A program made the position numbers and the translations under genes. The notes below the pieces were generated by a model, which had not been told where the DNA came from, ran no database searches, and worked only from the letters and a program-made list of their open reading frames with translations. From Phocoena phocoena (Eukaryota > Chordata > Mammalia > Artiodactyla > Phocoenidae): 64,000 nucleotides of DNA. The DNA is taken from contig NC_089232.1 of assembly GCF_963924675.1 (NCBI RefSeq), positions 38,146,659 through 38,210,658 on the forward strand. The letters are read 5' to 3'. Below are positions 34,736 to 48,074 of the stretch, one piece after another (position 1 is the stretch's first letter; each line of letters opens with the position of its first letter).

Positions 34736-36409
34736 TACAAGTGAACACTGCAGCACAGGCTTAGGACGTAAGGAACTAAAAGGATGATGGTCTGATTTTC
34801 AATGGTTAATCTTCTTAAAAGATTATTTTTAAAACTGTTTTTATTTAAAAATTTTAAAGCTTTATATTTATACATCTGAACCCTCAAAACTACCATCAGT
34901 CAAAGTCAGATACGAGAGGTAGGGCGGGGTCATAAGTAACATTTACTGAACGACTATTCTGTAGTCATTTCGTTTCCCAATACGTAGTCTAAACAATCCC
35001 AATGTTTCATTCCTGGACACTAGACTGGGAACCACTAAAGAGGATGGTCCTAAAAGGTTCCCTCCAGTTCTGAAAGCGAAGCGCTGGCCAGAAGACATTT
35101 GAATGTGGCCACTGACAGCCACAAAGACCCATTCTCACAAAGCTCTGAGTCACAGCCTGACTCCTCCACCCCAAGGGACTCCGGCATGCTAGGCAGACAG
35201 CCACGAGTAGCTGGTCAGGGACAGAACAGCAACCACACCCGGACCCAGTCCAAAACCTGTGCCCAGGACTGCCTTTGCTGCCCTCACCCCCAGTACCAAA
35301 GTGAAAGATAAAAGAAAGGCAGCACCTTCCTGTAATCAGGAAATGAAATGACCAGCCACCCCATCTAGTCACGCTGAGGCTTGGAGGCGAGAAATCCGAG
35401 TTCCTGATTCGGTCACGGGAGTCTGAGCAGGCGGCCTCCGTGTCTCGGGGTGTCCTGCTTCCTGCTCACTCTCCTGCGCAAACGGGACCCACAAATCCTC
35501 CAGGAGACAAAGAGCCCAAGCCCGCTGCCATACCACGGGAGCAGGGGACGTGCACGTCATTCTGCCTGCCCAACCTCCCCCATCCTCCCTCCAGAAGCCT
35601 GGTGAGAGTGGCTAAATCCTTACTTCCCAGGCTTCTAACATCTGTTGCCTGGTCCTTGCCAGACTTTTCCAGATTCTGCTCAGATAAAGAGACAGGGAGA
35701 GCTTGCAGCTAAGTGGGGCCACCTCCCAGCACTCAGGGCAGACAGTGGGGTGGTGATTAGGGTGTGAGGGCAGCAGCTCAGTGGGACCAGAAGAGCTGGG
35801 CCATACCTAGAGCTCGTTCCTTAATGGGAGCAAGAAGCCTGGCCTCAGTTCTTGCCTGGGCTGGTGCTGGGGAACCCCAGGATTCCCCCCACAATCTCAC
35901 CTAGAAGCTGGCATGAAGCGAGAACATGTGTCTGACTGCTTTCTGGTCTGTAAGTCCTAGAACAACTATCAGCTAAATTCAAGGAATTTGTTTCATAGTC
36001 ATTAGCAGTACCTTTCATGTTCAAAATTTAAAGGGAAAAGTACATATGATGAATCTATTTACCTACATTCCCCCACAGGTGACATTATACATCAAAGTGT
36101 CTATAGGACGTGTTTTGGTCCCCATTGATTATAGTTCCCCCAAAACCCAATGTGGCTGATTTTCTCAAATGGTATTTATCATTTAAAATAAAATCAATCA
36201 CTAAGTTCATTCTTTAAATAAACATGCATAGAATTTTCAGAAAAGGAGAAAGGAAAATTTAGTAAACAATGACAGGGAATTAACCCTCCCAGAGGCCGTC
36301 CTGCCCCTGCCTTTAGTAAAACTGGTAAGAATTTTAGATCTTCAGTGTATAAGATTATGTCATTATAAAAGAAGGCTCGTAGATGTTTTGAGGATGGAAA
36401 TGTTCCAGA
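34736..36409. other. Intronic DNA, part GC-rich
   Basis: 35030-35900 is GC-rich and repeat-poor, which would suit an intronic regulatory element. No coding signal is recognised. Confidence 0.45.
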
Positions 36410-36575
36410 TCCATAGTTAGTCTGGTACCTGGAGTCAGAGAGCCCAGAATTAAATTCTGGTTATGCTACCTACTACTAGCTGTGTGACCTTATGCAAGTT
36501 GCTTGACTTCTCTGAGCCCCAGTTCCCTCATTTGTAAAATGGGGATGATATAACCTACCACACCAGGGTGCTGTC
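36410..36575 (+). repeat. MIR
   Basis: 'gtacctggagtcagagagcc', 'agctgtgtgaccttatgcaa', 'cctcatttgtaaaatgggga' in sense order. Confidence 0.9.
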
Positions 36576-36984
36576 TACTGTGCACTGGGCTTTCAATAGT
36601 TTTCCTTCACAGGTTCTGATTCCTCCTCCAAACACTAAGCATACTTCTCAAGTTTTGTCATTCATTGCCTCTTTTACAAATATTCTCTCTCTAGAAACCC
36701 ATCTATCCATTGTCTTAAACATTACCTACAGAAGAAGTATCACAAGTTGACCCAGCTAACTCCAGATAGTAAATGCCGTGTGGAGTTTCTCTTCCTGGGT
36801 CCCCCATCTGCAATGGATCAACTCTCCATGTGCACTCTCCAGCAGGACCTTGAATTGCTTCTTCCCCCTGCTTTACACATCCAGCACATCTGTGTTCCCA
36901 CCTCTGTAACATCACTTGCACCTCCTCCTCACCTGTCCTCTATCCCATTCAGGCTCTGCCACTGGCTACTGTAGGAGCCCAATG

Positions 36985-37605
36985 CCTTACTTCCCACAGC
37001 TCCCAAATATGCCCTGTTCCCCAGCTACTCAGTCTTTAGCCCTTGTACATACATTCCCTTCTCACGCTGTTTGCTGGTTTGGTCACCACCACCAACATGG
37101 CACCGCTCCCTCATAGCCTACTGTAACTGTGTTGTCTTCTAAAACTCCTCTCTGCTCCATTCTTGGAGCTTAGGGCCTCATGGCCTCTTCCCCTCTTCTG
37201 TGAGTTCTCCTGCCCAAGGATATGCCCCAGCCTAAATACCAGCCTCATTCCTCCAATCTTCTCACTCACATGCCCTTCTGGTCCCTTTATGATGATTTGT
37301 GCTTCCTTTCACACCACCTCCTGCCAACATCCTCCATCTCCATACCATATACACTTGAACCTCCACCAGAGCAAACACATTTCTCTTCCAGAAAAATCCC
37401 AGCTTCACTCTGCCACCTGAGGAGTGCCCTCTGTCTGCCATGCCTTCCTGAAGAGCTTCTACTCCTAAATTAGGTCAAGTGTCACTCCTGAAGAGCCCAC
37501 CTCCCAGGAGTTAGGGCATCCTCTGTGATCAAGGTCTTCACCCTGCACCACCATTACCCCAGCACATGGCATCTGAGAGTCATTCAGCATTTGCTGAATA
37601 AAAGG
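36985..37605 (+). repeat. L2 relic (3' part)
   Basis: Pyrimidine-rich text with L2 3'-UTR style wording and an ending 'agcatttgctgaataaaagg' like the L2 terminus. Strongly degenerate. Confidence 0.5.
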
Positions 37606-38354
37606 TATTTGGGTCAATCTGGTCAAGTTCACTGAATACAGATGTTCAGCAGAAATTAGATTAAATATACATGCCCTTTCTCCAAAGAGATGACACAGGA
37701 AAAATCACTTATATGTGTGCTAGTCAACGACACATATGTATTTATAGAAATCTGTCTCACCTGGGCGGGTGCGGGCAGGATTTGAAGAGGTAAACTATGG
37801 TGAAAAGCCCAGTCCAGCCCCTCATTTCCCACAGGCAGCCCAGGCCCTCCAGTGTGGGAATGCAGGAGCGTGGGATTCAGCAGTGCTTCTAGGTGAGGGC
37901 TCCATCCCTCCTCTGGCAGCACACCCAAGCCAACTCTCCTTCATCCCATCCCTACAGAGAGAAGCCTCCACATTCCTTCCTGGTGAGGGGAGGACCTCCA
38001 GCAAGTGTTACCCCCACCAAGGCCATGATAGCAGAGGGACAGGGTGAACGTGCATAAAGGAAGGCAGGCCCCGGTACAGACTGGAAGCTTGGGGGCATCT
38101 ATTTACCTAGGTGGGAAACCATTTTAGAAAAGAAATGCTGCAATGCAGGCAGTCACTTCTTGGGGAGCTTCATGTGCTTTGGAAGCCCTTGTTAAGAGCC
38201 TGTACATGGCTATGGTTTGGTGTTTCCCCTCCAAGCTCCAGGACCTATGTACAAACCAGTATAGTCTGGCAGGCTCTCAACAAGCCCTCAGAGAAATCCC
38301 TAGAAGATTTCTCTTTGATTCATCCTTCCGTTTGCTTAGTTGGGTTACATGGAA
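37606..38354. other. Intronic DNA, no gene seen
   Basis: No recognised repeat or coding content. Confidence 0.4.
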
Positions 38355-39220
38355 TGTATTTCAGTCTGGGTCCAATCAGGAGGCAGAAACCACACAGTAA
38401 TTCAAGCAGGGGAAGTTTAAAAATATAATAATTGAGTAACTATAAAGATGGAATAGAACTCTAATGCCCTGCACCAGACAAAAAGTACCCAAAAAAGGAC
38501 AAGCGTGGAAGAAAAGTTCAGAGCTTGTTGAAGTAGGTATAGGTGGCAGTTCCTGGATGCCCAGGCCAGAGATAGTCCAGTCACCAGGAGAGCAGGAACA
38601 ACCCTCTGGGATGCAGGCACAAAGCCTGGAACATGCAAGAGTCCCCATCAGGAGGGTTTCAGGAAACAAACCTTGCAGACTGCTGGGACGGTGTGCAGAG
38701 AGAACGAGGGTGCGGAAGGAGTCATGCACACACAGGGAGTCCAGCTGCTGCTGGAACAGGAACTAGAGAGGCCTCCCTCTGTACGAGCTTAGCACGTCAA
38801 TGTATGGCTCGGATAGGAACAGCTCAGGGCCACTGCTCAGGACAAAGATCAGGTGGCCAGCTCACTAGACAGCCAGGATCACAGGGCTCCCAGTGTGTAT
38901 ACATGTGGGGGCTGAAGAGAAGCAGCGACCTGGGCTGGGCACAGGCTCTCCCTTCTACCACAGCTGCCAGAGCCGGAGAGAGGACACAGCAGCCACATGC
39001 TAGAGAGCTGTGGCCTGCAGACCCACAGGAAAAACAGCAGGCTCTACAGGAAGCCTGGTTCTAGACTCTGGGAACCAGGAAGGAAAAGCTCTTTCTCCTG
39101 CAACATCCTCTTCAGAGCCCTCAACTTAGAGAAGGCAAAGGAAAAATATTTGAAGGCTCTGATCCATTTTCACAGATCAGGCAACAAAGGGTGAATTTGG
39201 AGCTGACAAGCAATAGTTAA
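38355..39220 (+). repeat. Ancient interspersed repeat, class not assigned
   Basis: 'tccaatcaggaggcagaaac', 'aattcaagcaggggaagttt' at the start and 'gggtgaatttggagctgac' at the end recall a known, widespread mammalian repeat whose class I cannot name. About 865 bp with no conserved frame. Confidence 0.4.
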
Positions 39221-39946
39221 AAACTGATACAAGTTAGAGATCTCTATATCACCAACCTGAAGTCATATTCCAACCATGAACACCGTTACTCAAGTCTGGA
39301 GTTAGGGGAAAAGTGTATAAAACATGGGTCCTGTACAGTGAACTGATAGACAGGCAATAAATATGAGACAGTCCATTTGTCAACAGCAGAGGACAAGGCA
39401 GGGACCTGAGTGGGGCTTGAAATAGGGTAGATTTCAGAGATGTGAGGAGAAGCAAGGCAGGCAAGAGGTGGGGGGGTGGGTAGAGGGTGTCTGCATGCAG
39501 AGACCAACACAACCAGTTTGTGGCAGATGGGTGCTGAGACCACTGGAGAGAACAGATAAGCGCTGTTGAGCCCAAGGGCTCTCCACGGGATGGGAGTATA
39601 CCATGCCTACAATTAACAGTAACAAATGCTGCTGCCAGAGGGATTGTAGGAATGTGTTTTCTTTCACAGCCCCTCTATTAAAAACAAACAAACAAACAGA
39701 AGACTGACTAAATCACACAAGAATATGAAATAGGGAAATATGAAGAACTTCCAAATTGGATGTCCACGTTGATTACAAATAGAGTTGGCTATTGTGTTCA
39801 GAGATTTAACTTCTATAAAGCAGATTAGGTTCACAAGCGGAAGACAGCATGATCTGAGGGGTCCATCTTCTATCATCAGATCTCTAATGCACCTCTGACA
39901 GAGTACAGGCATTTGGTCTGGCTTACTAATCACTAACCCACGAGTC
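39221..39946. other. Intronic DNA, no gene seen
   Basis: Contains only small open frames and a G-rich patch at 39468-39482. Confidence 0.4.
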
Positions 39947-40152
39947 GGGGACTTCCCTCGTGGTCCAGTGGGTAAGACTCCACACTCCCAATGCAGCGGG
40001 CATGGGTTGATCCCTGGTTGGAGAACTAGATTCCGCGTGCCACAACTAAGAGTTTGCATGCCACAACTAAGAGTTCGTGTGCTGCAACTAAGAGCCCACG
40101 TGCCTCAGCTAAGACCCAGCGCAGCCTAATACTAAAAAAAAAAAAAAAAAAA
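39947..40152 (+). repeat. CHR-related SINE, AT-ending short form
   Basis: Head GGGGACTTCCCTCGTGGTCC, repeated 'ccacaactaagag' modules and an A tail. Same subfamily as the copies at 3720 and 5382. No clear target duplication, so it is probably older. Confidence 0.92.
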
Positions 40153-40556
40153 CCAAACACAAGTTGTTTCTGATTTTCCCTATAATCGAAAAAGAAAAAC
40201 TGATGAACAACCTCATATGTGCATCTTTGTCCATTGTCTTATTATTTCCTTTGGAAAAATTACAAAGAGAACATACATTTTTAAAGTCATTTAGAATATA
40301 ATCAAATTATTCCCCGTCCCACCCATCCCCCACCAAAAACAAAAGCCAGATTGATTTATCCTTTCACTGTACACACCCAAGAGCACAGCACTCTCCATGT
40401 TGACTGTGGACACTGTCCTTTTTAATCTTCACAAAAAAAGGACTTCTGCTTGTTTTAACTGACCCATCGTCATTCATGTGCTTCCTTCCTGACTTCCCAC
40501 TCCTCATGCCCTTTGCCCATTTTCCACACCAGGATATTCTCACCTCATTTAATCTT

Positions 40557-40898
40557 TTTTTTTTTTTTTTAATTTATTTCTGGCCACATTGGGTCTTCGT
40601 TGCTGTGCACGGGCTTTCTCTAGTTGTGGTGAGGGGGGGCTACTCTTTGTTGCAGTGCACGGGCTTCTCAATGCAGTGGCTTCTGTTGCAAGGCACAGGC
40701 TCTAGGCACGCAGGCTTCAGTAGTTGTGGCACACGGGCTCAGTAGTTGTGTCTTGTAAGCTCTAGAGAGCAGGCTCAGTAGTTGTGGTGCACGGGCTTAG
40801 TTGCTCCGCAACATGTGGGATCTTCCCAAACCAGGGCTTGAACCCGTGTCCCCTGCATTGGCAGGCGGATTCTTAACCACTGCGCCACCAGGGAAGCC
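40557..40898 (-). repeat. CHR SINE, long class, inside a MIR
   Basis: Reverse copy ending CCACCAGGGAAGCC. The target duplication CTCATTTAATCTTT (40544-40557, 40899-40912) is itself MIR sequence, so the SINE split a MIR. Sense to B3GNT2. Confidence 0.95.
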
Positions 40899-41030
40899 CT
40901 CATTTAATCTTTACAAACTCAAATATGTGAAGCAATTACTCTGAGGTCACAAAGCTAATCTGGGTGGAGCCAGCACTTGGACCCTGGACCCTGCCCCCAA
41001 GTCTAAACTCTTTCTACCACACAACCTCGT
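40899..41030 (-). repeat. MIR, split by a SINE
   Basis: 'atttaatctttacaaactc', 'ggtcacaaagctaatctggg', 'cagcacttggaccctgg' are reversed MIR; the other end lies just left of the SINE (about 40535-40556). Confidence 0.75.
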
Positions 41031-41734
41031 TGCTCAAAGAAGATTTCAAGAATCCTCAAATAAAGTTGCACTTTAAAAAAAAAATTACTTAGGAAGTGAA
41101 ATCATTGCATCTGTGGATACCCAGAAGATGTAGGCAGTTTCAAAGAAAGCCAGGCGGTTGCGTTTTGTTTTTAAGCAGCATGAGAGAGGAATAATTGTAG
41201 ACAGAATCTCCAGAAGGGAACCAGTTGGTAGTCTTAAGGTGCCCAGAGGTCCTGGTCTGGTAAGGCAGGCCCCGCCCCTGTTTTGGGTGGAGTCCCTGCA
41301 GGTCTGTGGTAGGTGTTAATCCACACTGAGGAATGAGAGATCGACAGCAGTTTCATCCAGCCCAATCTAACAAACCTGTTGCGCAAACCCTTTTGGCAAG
41401 AGCTTTTACACAGAAAAAGCCCCACCTCTCCTCTCCCCCTCCCTTCCCGGGGGGGCACCACAGCCTGAGGCTGAAGGGATCCCAGGACGATCCTCCCACC
41501 TGCTAGAGGTTAGATCCGAGTGGGCCTGCAGCCCAGCTCTCCAGGCTCTGAGAGGAAGGGACACTGGCTGTGTCAGAAAAGGTGATGGAAGAGCAAGTGT
41601 TGGCCACAAACTGTACCCTCTCACCCTTTTACTTGTTTTCTCCAGAACATGCACATGCATTCCACACACAGACCATATCCCGAGTTCATTACCAAAAAGA
41701 AGCTACAAGAATTTCTTTTCCAGGGCCTTATAGC
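41031..41734. other. Intronic DNA, no gene seen
   Basis: 41220-41560 is GC-rich. No coding features are recognised. Confidence 0.4.
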
Positions 41735-41845
41735 TCATCTACTCCAACCACCTCCTGTACAGAAGAAGAAACCAAGATGCAGAGAGGCACAGAGGCTTGC
41801 CCAGGGTCAGCGTAGGTAGGAGCCGCACAGTGAGAATCATCATCA
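41735..41845 (-). repeat. MIR fragment
   Basis: 'gaagaagaaaccaagatgca', 'aggcttgcccagggtcagc' are reversed MIR core. Confidence 0.7.
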
Positions 41846-42884
41846 TGGACAAAGTCGCATTATCATAGCTTCTTGTGAACCATCAACATAAAACACAAGG
41901 CCAGCAAGGCAGACTGCAGCAGCATCACCGTGAACCCGCCCCGCCCCCAGACAGTGGTTTTATTACTTCCTTTTTGCTGTCTTTAACACTTCATACACAT
42001 TTATCTGACTTGCCACACCTCTTCGGTAACAAGTCTTACACAACCCACAGGGCACGTGGCCATCAAGACCAGGGGCTGGGCCATTTCATTTCAGTCTCTC
42101 TAGCGTCTTCCACTCTGACAACATATTGACAGTCAATACATTTGAGGACAAGAAGGACATAAATGGGGAGGGGCAGTAAAGGAACGAGGATTAAATAAAG
42201 GAAAATTTCTATTCCTTGACCTTCTTCATCTTTTGCTCCACACAAATCACTGTTGAATAATTACACACACAAGCCCTGCATTTCCAGGCCCCCCAGAGAC
42301 TCTCCCTGGCCCCTGGCTGTCTATGTGTCAGGCCAGGACACTCCTCTTCACAACTCTCATAAGCCTTTTCCGATTCCTGTGCTTTCCCCTCCATGCCTCA
42401 CCCTCAACCATCAGGACAGCATCACTGGGTGTCATCTCAATGCAGGACATCACCTAAAAAAATCCCAGGAAACAGTCTCATATGATTAAACAAATCTGTA
42501 AACAAACTAAGGCCCAAGGGATGGGAGGAGTGGAGGAAGAAGGCAATTAAAAATTAATAAAAATGCTCAAGCATAAATTACAGTACTGGACTAGAAACTA
42601 AGTTATCGTTATATAATATAAACTATATTACATAAAATAAGTTATCAAACCGACCTTGCATAAGTGCTTCTGGAAACAAGCAGGCCATCAGCCATGGCTT
42701 GGCAATCTTGGTGGACAGAGATGGGGCGGGGAGGAGGTAACTTGGGGCTTGCTATGTGGGCTACTTCTGCCTACAGTCACACATAGAGAAAAGCTGGTGA
42801 AACCAATTAAGAGAATATTTTCACATAGGTACTGGAAAAGAGATTATTGTCATTTTACACAGTAAATGCATGAAATACTCAATT
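41846..42884. other. Intronic DNA, no gene seen
   Basis: No repeat or gene recognised. Confidence 0.4.
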
Positions 42885-42900
42885 AAAGACTAATTTAACA

Positions 42901-43235
42901 GGACGTCCCTGGTGGCACAGTGGTTAAGAATCCACCTGCCAATGCAGGGGACATGGGTTCAAGCCCTGATCTGGGAAGATCCCACGTGCTGTGGAGAAAC
43001 GAAGCCCGTGCACCACAACTACTGAGCCTGCGCTCTAGAGCCCGCGAGCCACAACTACCGAGCCCGTGTGCTGCAACCACTGAAGCCCACACACTGCAAC
43101 AAGAGAAGCCACTGCAATGAGAAGCCCACGCACGGCAACAAAGAGTAGCCCCCACTCACTGCAACTAGAGAAAGTCTGTGAGCAGCAATGAAGACCCAAT
43201 GCAGCCAAAAATAAATAAATAAATCTATTTAAGAA
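42901..43235 (+). repeat. CHR SINE, long class
   Basis: Head GGACGTCCCTGGTGGCACAG, ending GCAGCCAAAAATAAATA. Perfect 16-bp target duplication AAAGACTAATTTAACA at 42885-42900 and 43236-43251. Confidence 0.95.
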
Positions 43236-43251
43236 AAAGACTAATTTAACA

Positions 43252-44162
43252 AAATCAAAAGTTGACTCTCCTCAAAGTTTTAGGATTGACTTTCAAAATC
43301 ACATCACTCCTCACCACTTAATTCCATGGGCTATAATAAATGACCATAAAGAGAAGTAAAATTTTTTAGATTTTAAAACAATCACTTTAATGTTAAGCAC
43401 TTGGGCAGCCAAATTCAATCTGCCATTTTCCCCGACAGAGATTCACCTATGTCACTTCCGAAAGTGACACAAACTCTTTCAAATCACCAATGCCCTTCCC
43501 AATTCCATTAAATTTGGTAATCCTTGTCCCCAAGAAATGTAGGGTTTGAGAGCACCTCTATCAACTCCTGCAAAATAAAAGTTTACGTTTGTTTACATTT
43601 ATTTCCAAAATAAAAATATATCTCCCAAAATAAACATTGTTTGAACATGCTGCAAGCTGGGATTGCATTAATACCCGTGACATTCACTGTGGTTTTTCTT
43701 AAATAATTTAATAAATTGCTTTGGGAAGTCTCAATTTCTTGGCTATTTGGATGAAGGTTTCCAGTGACAAATTTCCTTAAAGAGCATTTGCCCTTGAGTA
43801 CAACAAAGGGTACAACAAAGGGAACACAAGGGGACACACCAAGGAGCATAAAGTGCCACGCCTCGGGCTCCAGGACTCCCTGCTTAGCCATTTGCAGTCT
43901 CTTAGAGAAGCAGCTTTGAGATAACTGCCTGACTCACTCTTTCAAAAACATGCATGAAAATCACAGAGTTGTACAGAATTGGCATGTGCAGAGATGTAAA
44001 TAATGCTATATTAAAATAAAAGGAATCAACAGGTGTGACATCTTGAGAGAGGAGGAAAAAAGAAATGAAATGAAGAAATGGGGTGGAGGTACCAAGGACA
44101 CTCCTTACAACAAGAAAAATTAACAACTGCACACCAGCCTCTACCCACTCACCAGCGGCTTT
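43252..44162. other. Intronic DNA, no gene seen
   Basis: Contains a short tandem duplication of GTACAACAAAGGG at about 43799-43824. Confidence 0.4.
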
Positions 44163-44653
44163 TGTAATAGGGAAGAAGAAACCTGACTCCATATTGAATC
44201 TGTTTCTTTTACTTTAAACTTTGCGTTCTGTTGCTTTTGCTACAAGAACGTTGCCTATAAGCCTCCAATATACAGGACAGTCCATTCTCAAGGCTCTGAC
44301 CTTTAAAGGTACAACACTTTCCCATTCATATAAAAAGCTGCAGAACAGAGAATAACATTTGTCTTGTTGGAGGTTTACAGGAGCATCATGACCTTTAGAC
44401 ACCTACGTGGACAGCTGCAAGAACAAAGGATTCTGACACAAAGAAGTCTGCAACAACCAGCCACATCCACTCCCCTTCTAGCATAAAAGCAGCCTGAATC
44501 CTAATCCAGGTAAGATGGTTCTTTTGGACTCCAGTCCACCATCTTCTCAGTCTGCTGGCTTTCTGAATATAGCCCCTACTCCTTGCCAACAATTCATCTC
44601 TCGATTTACTGGCCTGTAATGCAGTGAGCTGTCCAAGCTTGAACTCGGTAACA
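44163..44653 (+). mobile_element. Solo LTR of a class I ERV-like element
   Basis: Begins TGTAATAGGGAAGAAG and ends CTTGAACTCGGTAACA, so it has the TG...CA ends of a retroviral LTR at about 491 bp. A TATA-like CATATAAAAAGC at 44327-44338 and the block 'agtccaccatcttctcagt' are typical of the U3/R part of artiodactyl gammaretrovirus-like LTRs. No internal genes remain. It is antisense to B3GNT2. Confidence 0.68.
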
Positions 44654-44770
44654 TTTGTCCATGTGCCAGGAATTGTGCCAAAGGCCCAAGGGAATACACA
44701 GTGGTTACTGAGGTATCCTCATTTTACAGATAAGTGAACTGCTTCCAGAAACTTGTCTGAGGTTCCCAAG
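44654..44770 (-). repeat. MIR or L2-like fragment
   Basis: 'catgtgccaggaattgtgcc', 'cctcattttacagataagtg' are reversed MIR core, abutting the LTR. Confidence 0.65.
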
Positions 44771-45951
44771 ATGGAGAGTGGAGGGAGGGGGCAGGAACTG
44801 GGAACCCAAATGGGCAGCTCCCGGCCTGCAAGTCCATCTCAGCTGCTGCCAAACTTGAAGACAGGCAGAGGGCTGCATGGATGGCACAGCTGGGATGGAG
44901 GAGCACTTGGCACCCTGTCCTCATTAAGTGCTCTCACAAAGACCCCATCCTAGATCCAAGTATGCCACCCTCAAAACCCCCTCCTGGGACCCAACAGCCC
45001 TTAAGAACAACTGCTGTCCTCACTCACACCATCGCTCGTGCTGGCTCTCCCAGCCTGAGACATCCATTCTCTTGCTTCTCAATCCTGCCCCCACGCTTAA
45101 AGGTACAGGTTCAAATCCCACTGCCTTCTCCATAAGGACACCCTTGGTTCCCCTAGTGCACTGTATCTAATCCTCTCCTCCTAGCACCTGGGACTCCCCA
45201 AACTGAAGCCCCTCAAAAGGACTGCCAAGAGCTAGTTACCCAGAACCCCCTACCCCCAGCAATGCTTCCCAGCCTGAACAGTTCCAGGTGAGCTGAGATC
45301 TACTCTCCTCACCCTGGAGGGAGGCAGGACCAAGAGGCTCCCCAGCCCACAGGCTGTAACTGTGAGGTGAAAGCACCCCAACTGCTGAGCGCCAGGCTCT
45401 GCTCTTCACACACAGAGTATCCAATGAAAATACGTGCCCCTGGGAGATCACCTCTTCTTCAGAGTCAGAGGCCATCCTCCTCCCAGAAGACAACCTCTCT
45501 AGTGACAAGTGACCCTGGGGTGGCAACTTCAGGACAGGGTACCAAACAAGCAGAGTGGCTCCCCTCTCTCCCAGCCTCCATCTCCCAGATTCCTTTCCTG
45601 CCCCTTCTCCCTTTCTCAAATGTTGTTAAATTTCACCAAGTTACCGATGGGTGCTTGAGGACTATTCTTAGATTTTTTTTAAATATCAAAATTAATCACA
45701 TGGATTTAAAATATACATCCTCAAAACAGTGACATTTTGGCTTTTTGTCCAAATGTTCTATTAAAGGGGAAGCTGTTCAACCAAGACTTACGTCTACATA
45801 TTTAAAGAAGGGATGAAATAGTAACATCGCTTTCTCTGGCCACCTGCCAAGAAAAATTTATGTTGTCAAAATAAAAGAGAACATGTTGTTTGCTCAATAT
45901 ATGAGCACACTGCTGAGTAGCTTAGAAATTGGGCCTCTTTTACCAAGCAGT
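44771..45951. other. Intronic DNA, no gene recognised
   Basis: Pyrimidine-rich, and may hold a worn L2 relic at 45010-45190. No coding features are recognised. Confidence 0.4.
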
Positions 45952-45969
45952 TTAAATCACCTAATTTTA

Positions 45970-46245
45970 TTTACTTTTAAAATTTTTTATCGGAGTATAG
46001 TTGATTTACAATGTTGTTACATTTCAGGTGTACAGCAAAGAGAATCAGTTATACATATACATATATCCGCTCTGTTTTCAGATTCTTTTCCCATATAGGC
46101 CATTACAGAGTACCGAGTTCCCTGTGCTATACGGTAGGTCCTTATTTGTTATCTATTTTATATATAGTAGTGTGCATATGTCAATCCCAATCTCCCAATT
46201 TATCCCTCCTCCCCCTTACCCCCTGGTAACCCTAAATTTGTTTTC
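45970..46245 (-). mobile_element. 5'-truncated L1 with perfect target duplication
   Basis: Reversed L1 3' end ('agtatagttgatttacaatg', 'tcccctgtgctatac'-like, 'tatatatagtagtgtgcata'). Perfect 18-bp duplication TTAAATCACCTAATTTTA at 45952-45969 and 46246-46263. Sense to B3GNT2. Confidence 0.93.
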
Positions 46246-46263
46246 TTAAATCACCTAATTTTA

Positions 46264-48074
46264 AGTGTCTCTGTGAATGTCACCTTCATATATCATAGAT
46301 TATCACCTCCTTGGAAATATCGGGGACCGACCACAGCAATCTGTGTCTCTCAGTGTCATTTGCACGCTGTGCCCACTCCTTCCTCCCTCGGGGGTCCAAT
46401 CACTCCCAGAACTTCTGCCACCTCTACACTGATGACTCCCACACCCACACCTGGAGGTCCAGCATGAGCTTGCCCTCCCACTCTGGGTGGTGCTCACATA
46501 GCATCTTAGTCACGTGTGGGGCAGGGACAAAAAAAAAAAGAGAGGCCATCATGCTGAAACCAGAGATGGCTGCCTGAGGCTTCATTATAGCTCTCTCTGT
46601 TATCTACACTTGTTTAAAAATTTCCATTATAAAGAGGCTTTTTTTTCTAAAGAGGATCCACCAGAACCTTGAGGAAAAAAAATTCAAAAAAGAGAAACAG
46701 TCAGTTAAAAATAAGAGTATTCATGAGAGATATTTTAAGTTCATCTGAAGGAAATAATTCCTTTTGTGGTGAAGGGAGAAGAAAAATAAAAGGGTTGCAT
46801 CTCATTTACTTAAAGAATAAAAGCTACATAAGTTCCTTATAAACAAGCATTAGATTTAGCCATAAAATAATAAATGTAAAATACATGTCATGAGTCCCAA
46901 AGGTTAAATGTTTATAGAGGATGGTATTTGTAACAAACCCACTTTGACCCTTTCACTGTTAAGACAAATAGATTTGATTCTGAAAACATCACCAGGCTTT
47001 TCACTGAACAATCTATACCCAGACTTGAAGTTGGTTTTTGTTTCTTTTAAACAACTGTGTTACTCCCTGATCAGGACTCAAAAAAACAAGAAGCACTTCA
47101 AGAAGCACTTGGATGTTAAGTGCTTTTCAAAGAAAATAAACAACAACAGAATTCTAAAGCACAAATTATAAGCCTTAGCAAGTTAATGGTCCATGGACCG
47201 TAAATATGGTCCATATTCATGACTGCAGTGGATTCAAACAATCAACATATGAGCCTGGCTGTGCAGGTTTTTTCCTATTATGCAGGGGGTGGGGATGAGG
47301 AGGGAACAAGCTAAGTGGGTTGCCATGGTTACAAAGATATTTAATGTCAGCTCAGGGACCAAAATCTACTTCAAGTTCTCCACATGGACCAGGCTCCCTT
47401 TTCAGTAAGTCAATCCCCAGCCCCCACAAGATTACTGTCCCCTGGGACAGTCCTTGCTGCTGCTCCCCTGGGGTCCTGTATGGATGTCATCGTCCACCTC
47501 AAAGCTCTCCCTCTCCAGTAGCTCCAGGCACAGGCTGCTCTTTCCCTATCCGACAACTTCCTGAAAAGGTTCCATGTCTTGTCACAGCCCTTTGCTGTGC
47601 CTTGACCTTCCCAATCCCCTTCACCCCTCTAGAATCTTCACAGTCCGCTGCCTCTCCTGACTTCCCAGAGCACCTAACACTGCTGGCCACCATCCCTACC
47701 CTCACCCCAAGTTCAAGACCATCCATCCCCTAACCCCAATTCTCTACTGGTTCTCTTGCATCTTGGCAGCCTTTGCTCCTGGCCCCATCCCCCAAAATGG
47801 GCACTCTCCACAGTTCTGGGTTCAAGCCTATGGTGGGTCTTCCTTCACCCTAACACTCCTGTCCTCTGGACCCTCCTTCCACACCACTACAGCCTCTGAG
47901 TCCCGAGGTTAAGAAATGTCCCAACGTACCCCTATCTGTAGCTCATTTACTTCACACCTCCCTGAATTGGTTTCCAAATCTCATCCCATCCACTATCTTT
48001 TTCTCTCTCATTCCCTTTCAAATAAATCACACACACAGGCACACATACACTTTATTTTTTTTATGTACCACATC
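46264..48074. other. Intronic DNA, no gene recognised
   Basis: 47340-47960 is pyrimidine-rich and could be an old L2 relic, but I cannot align it confidently. Confidence 0.4.
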
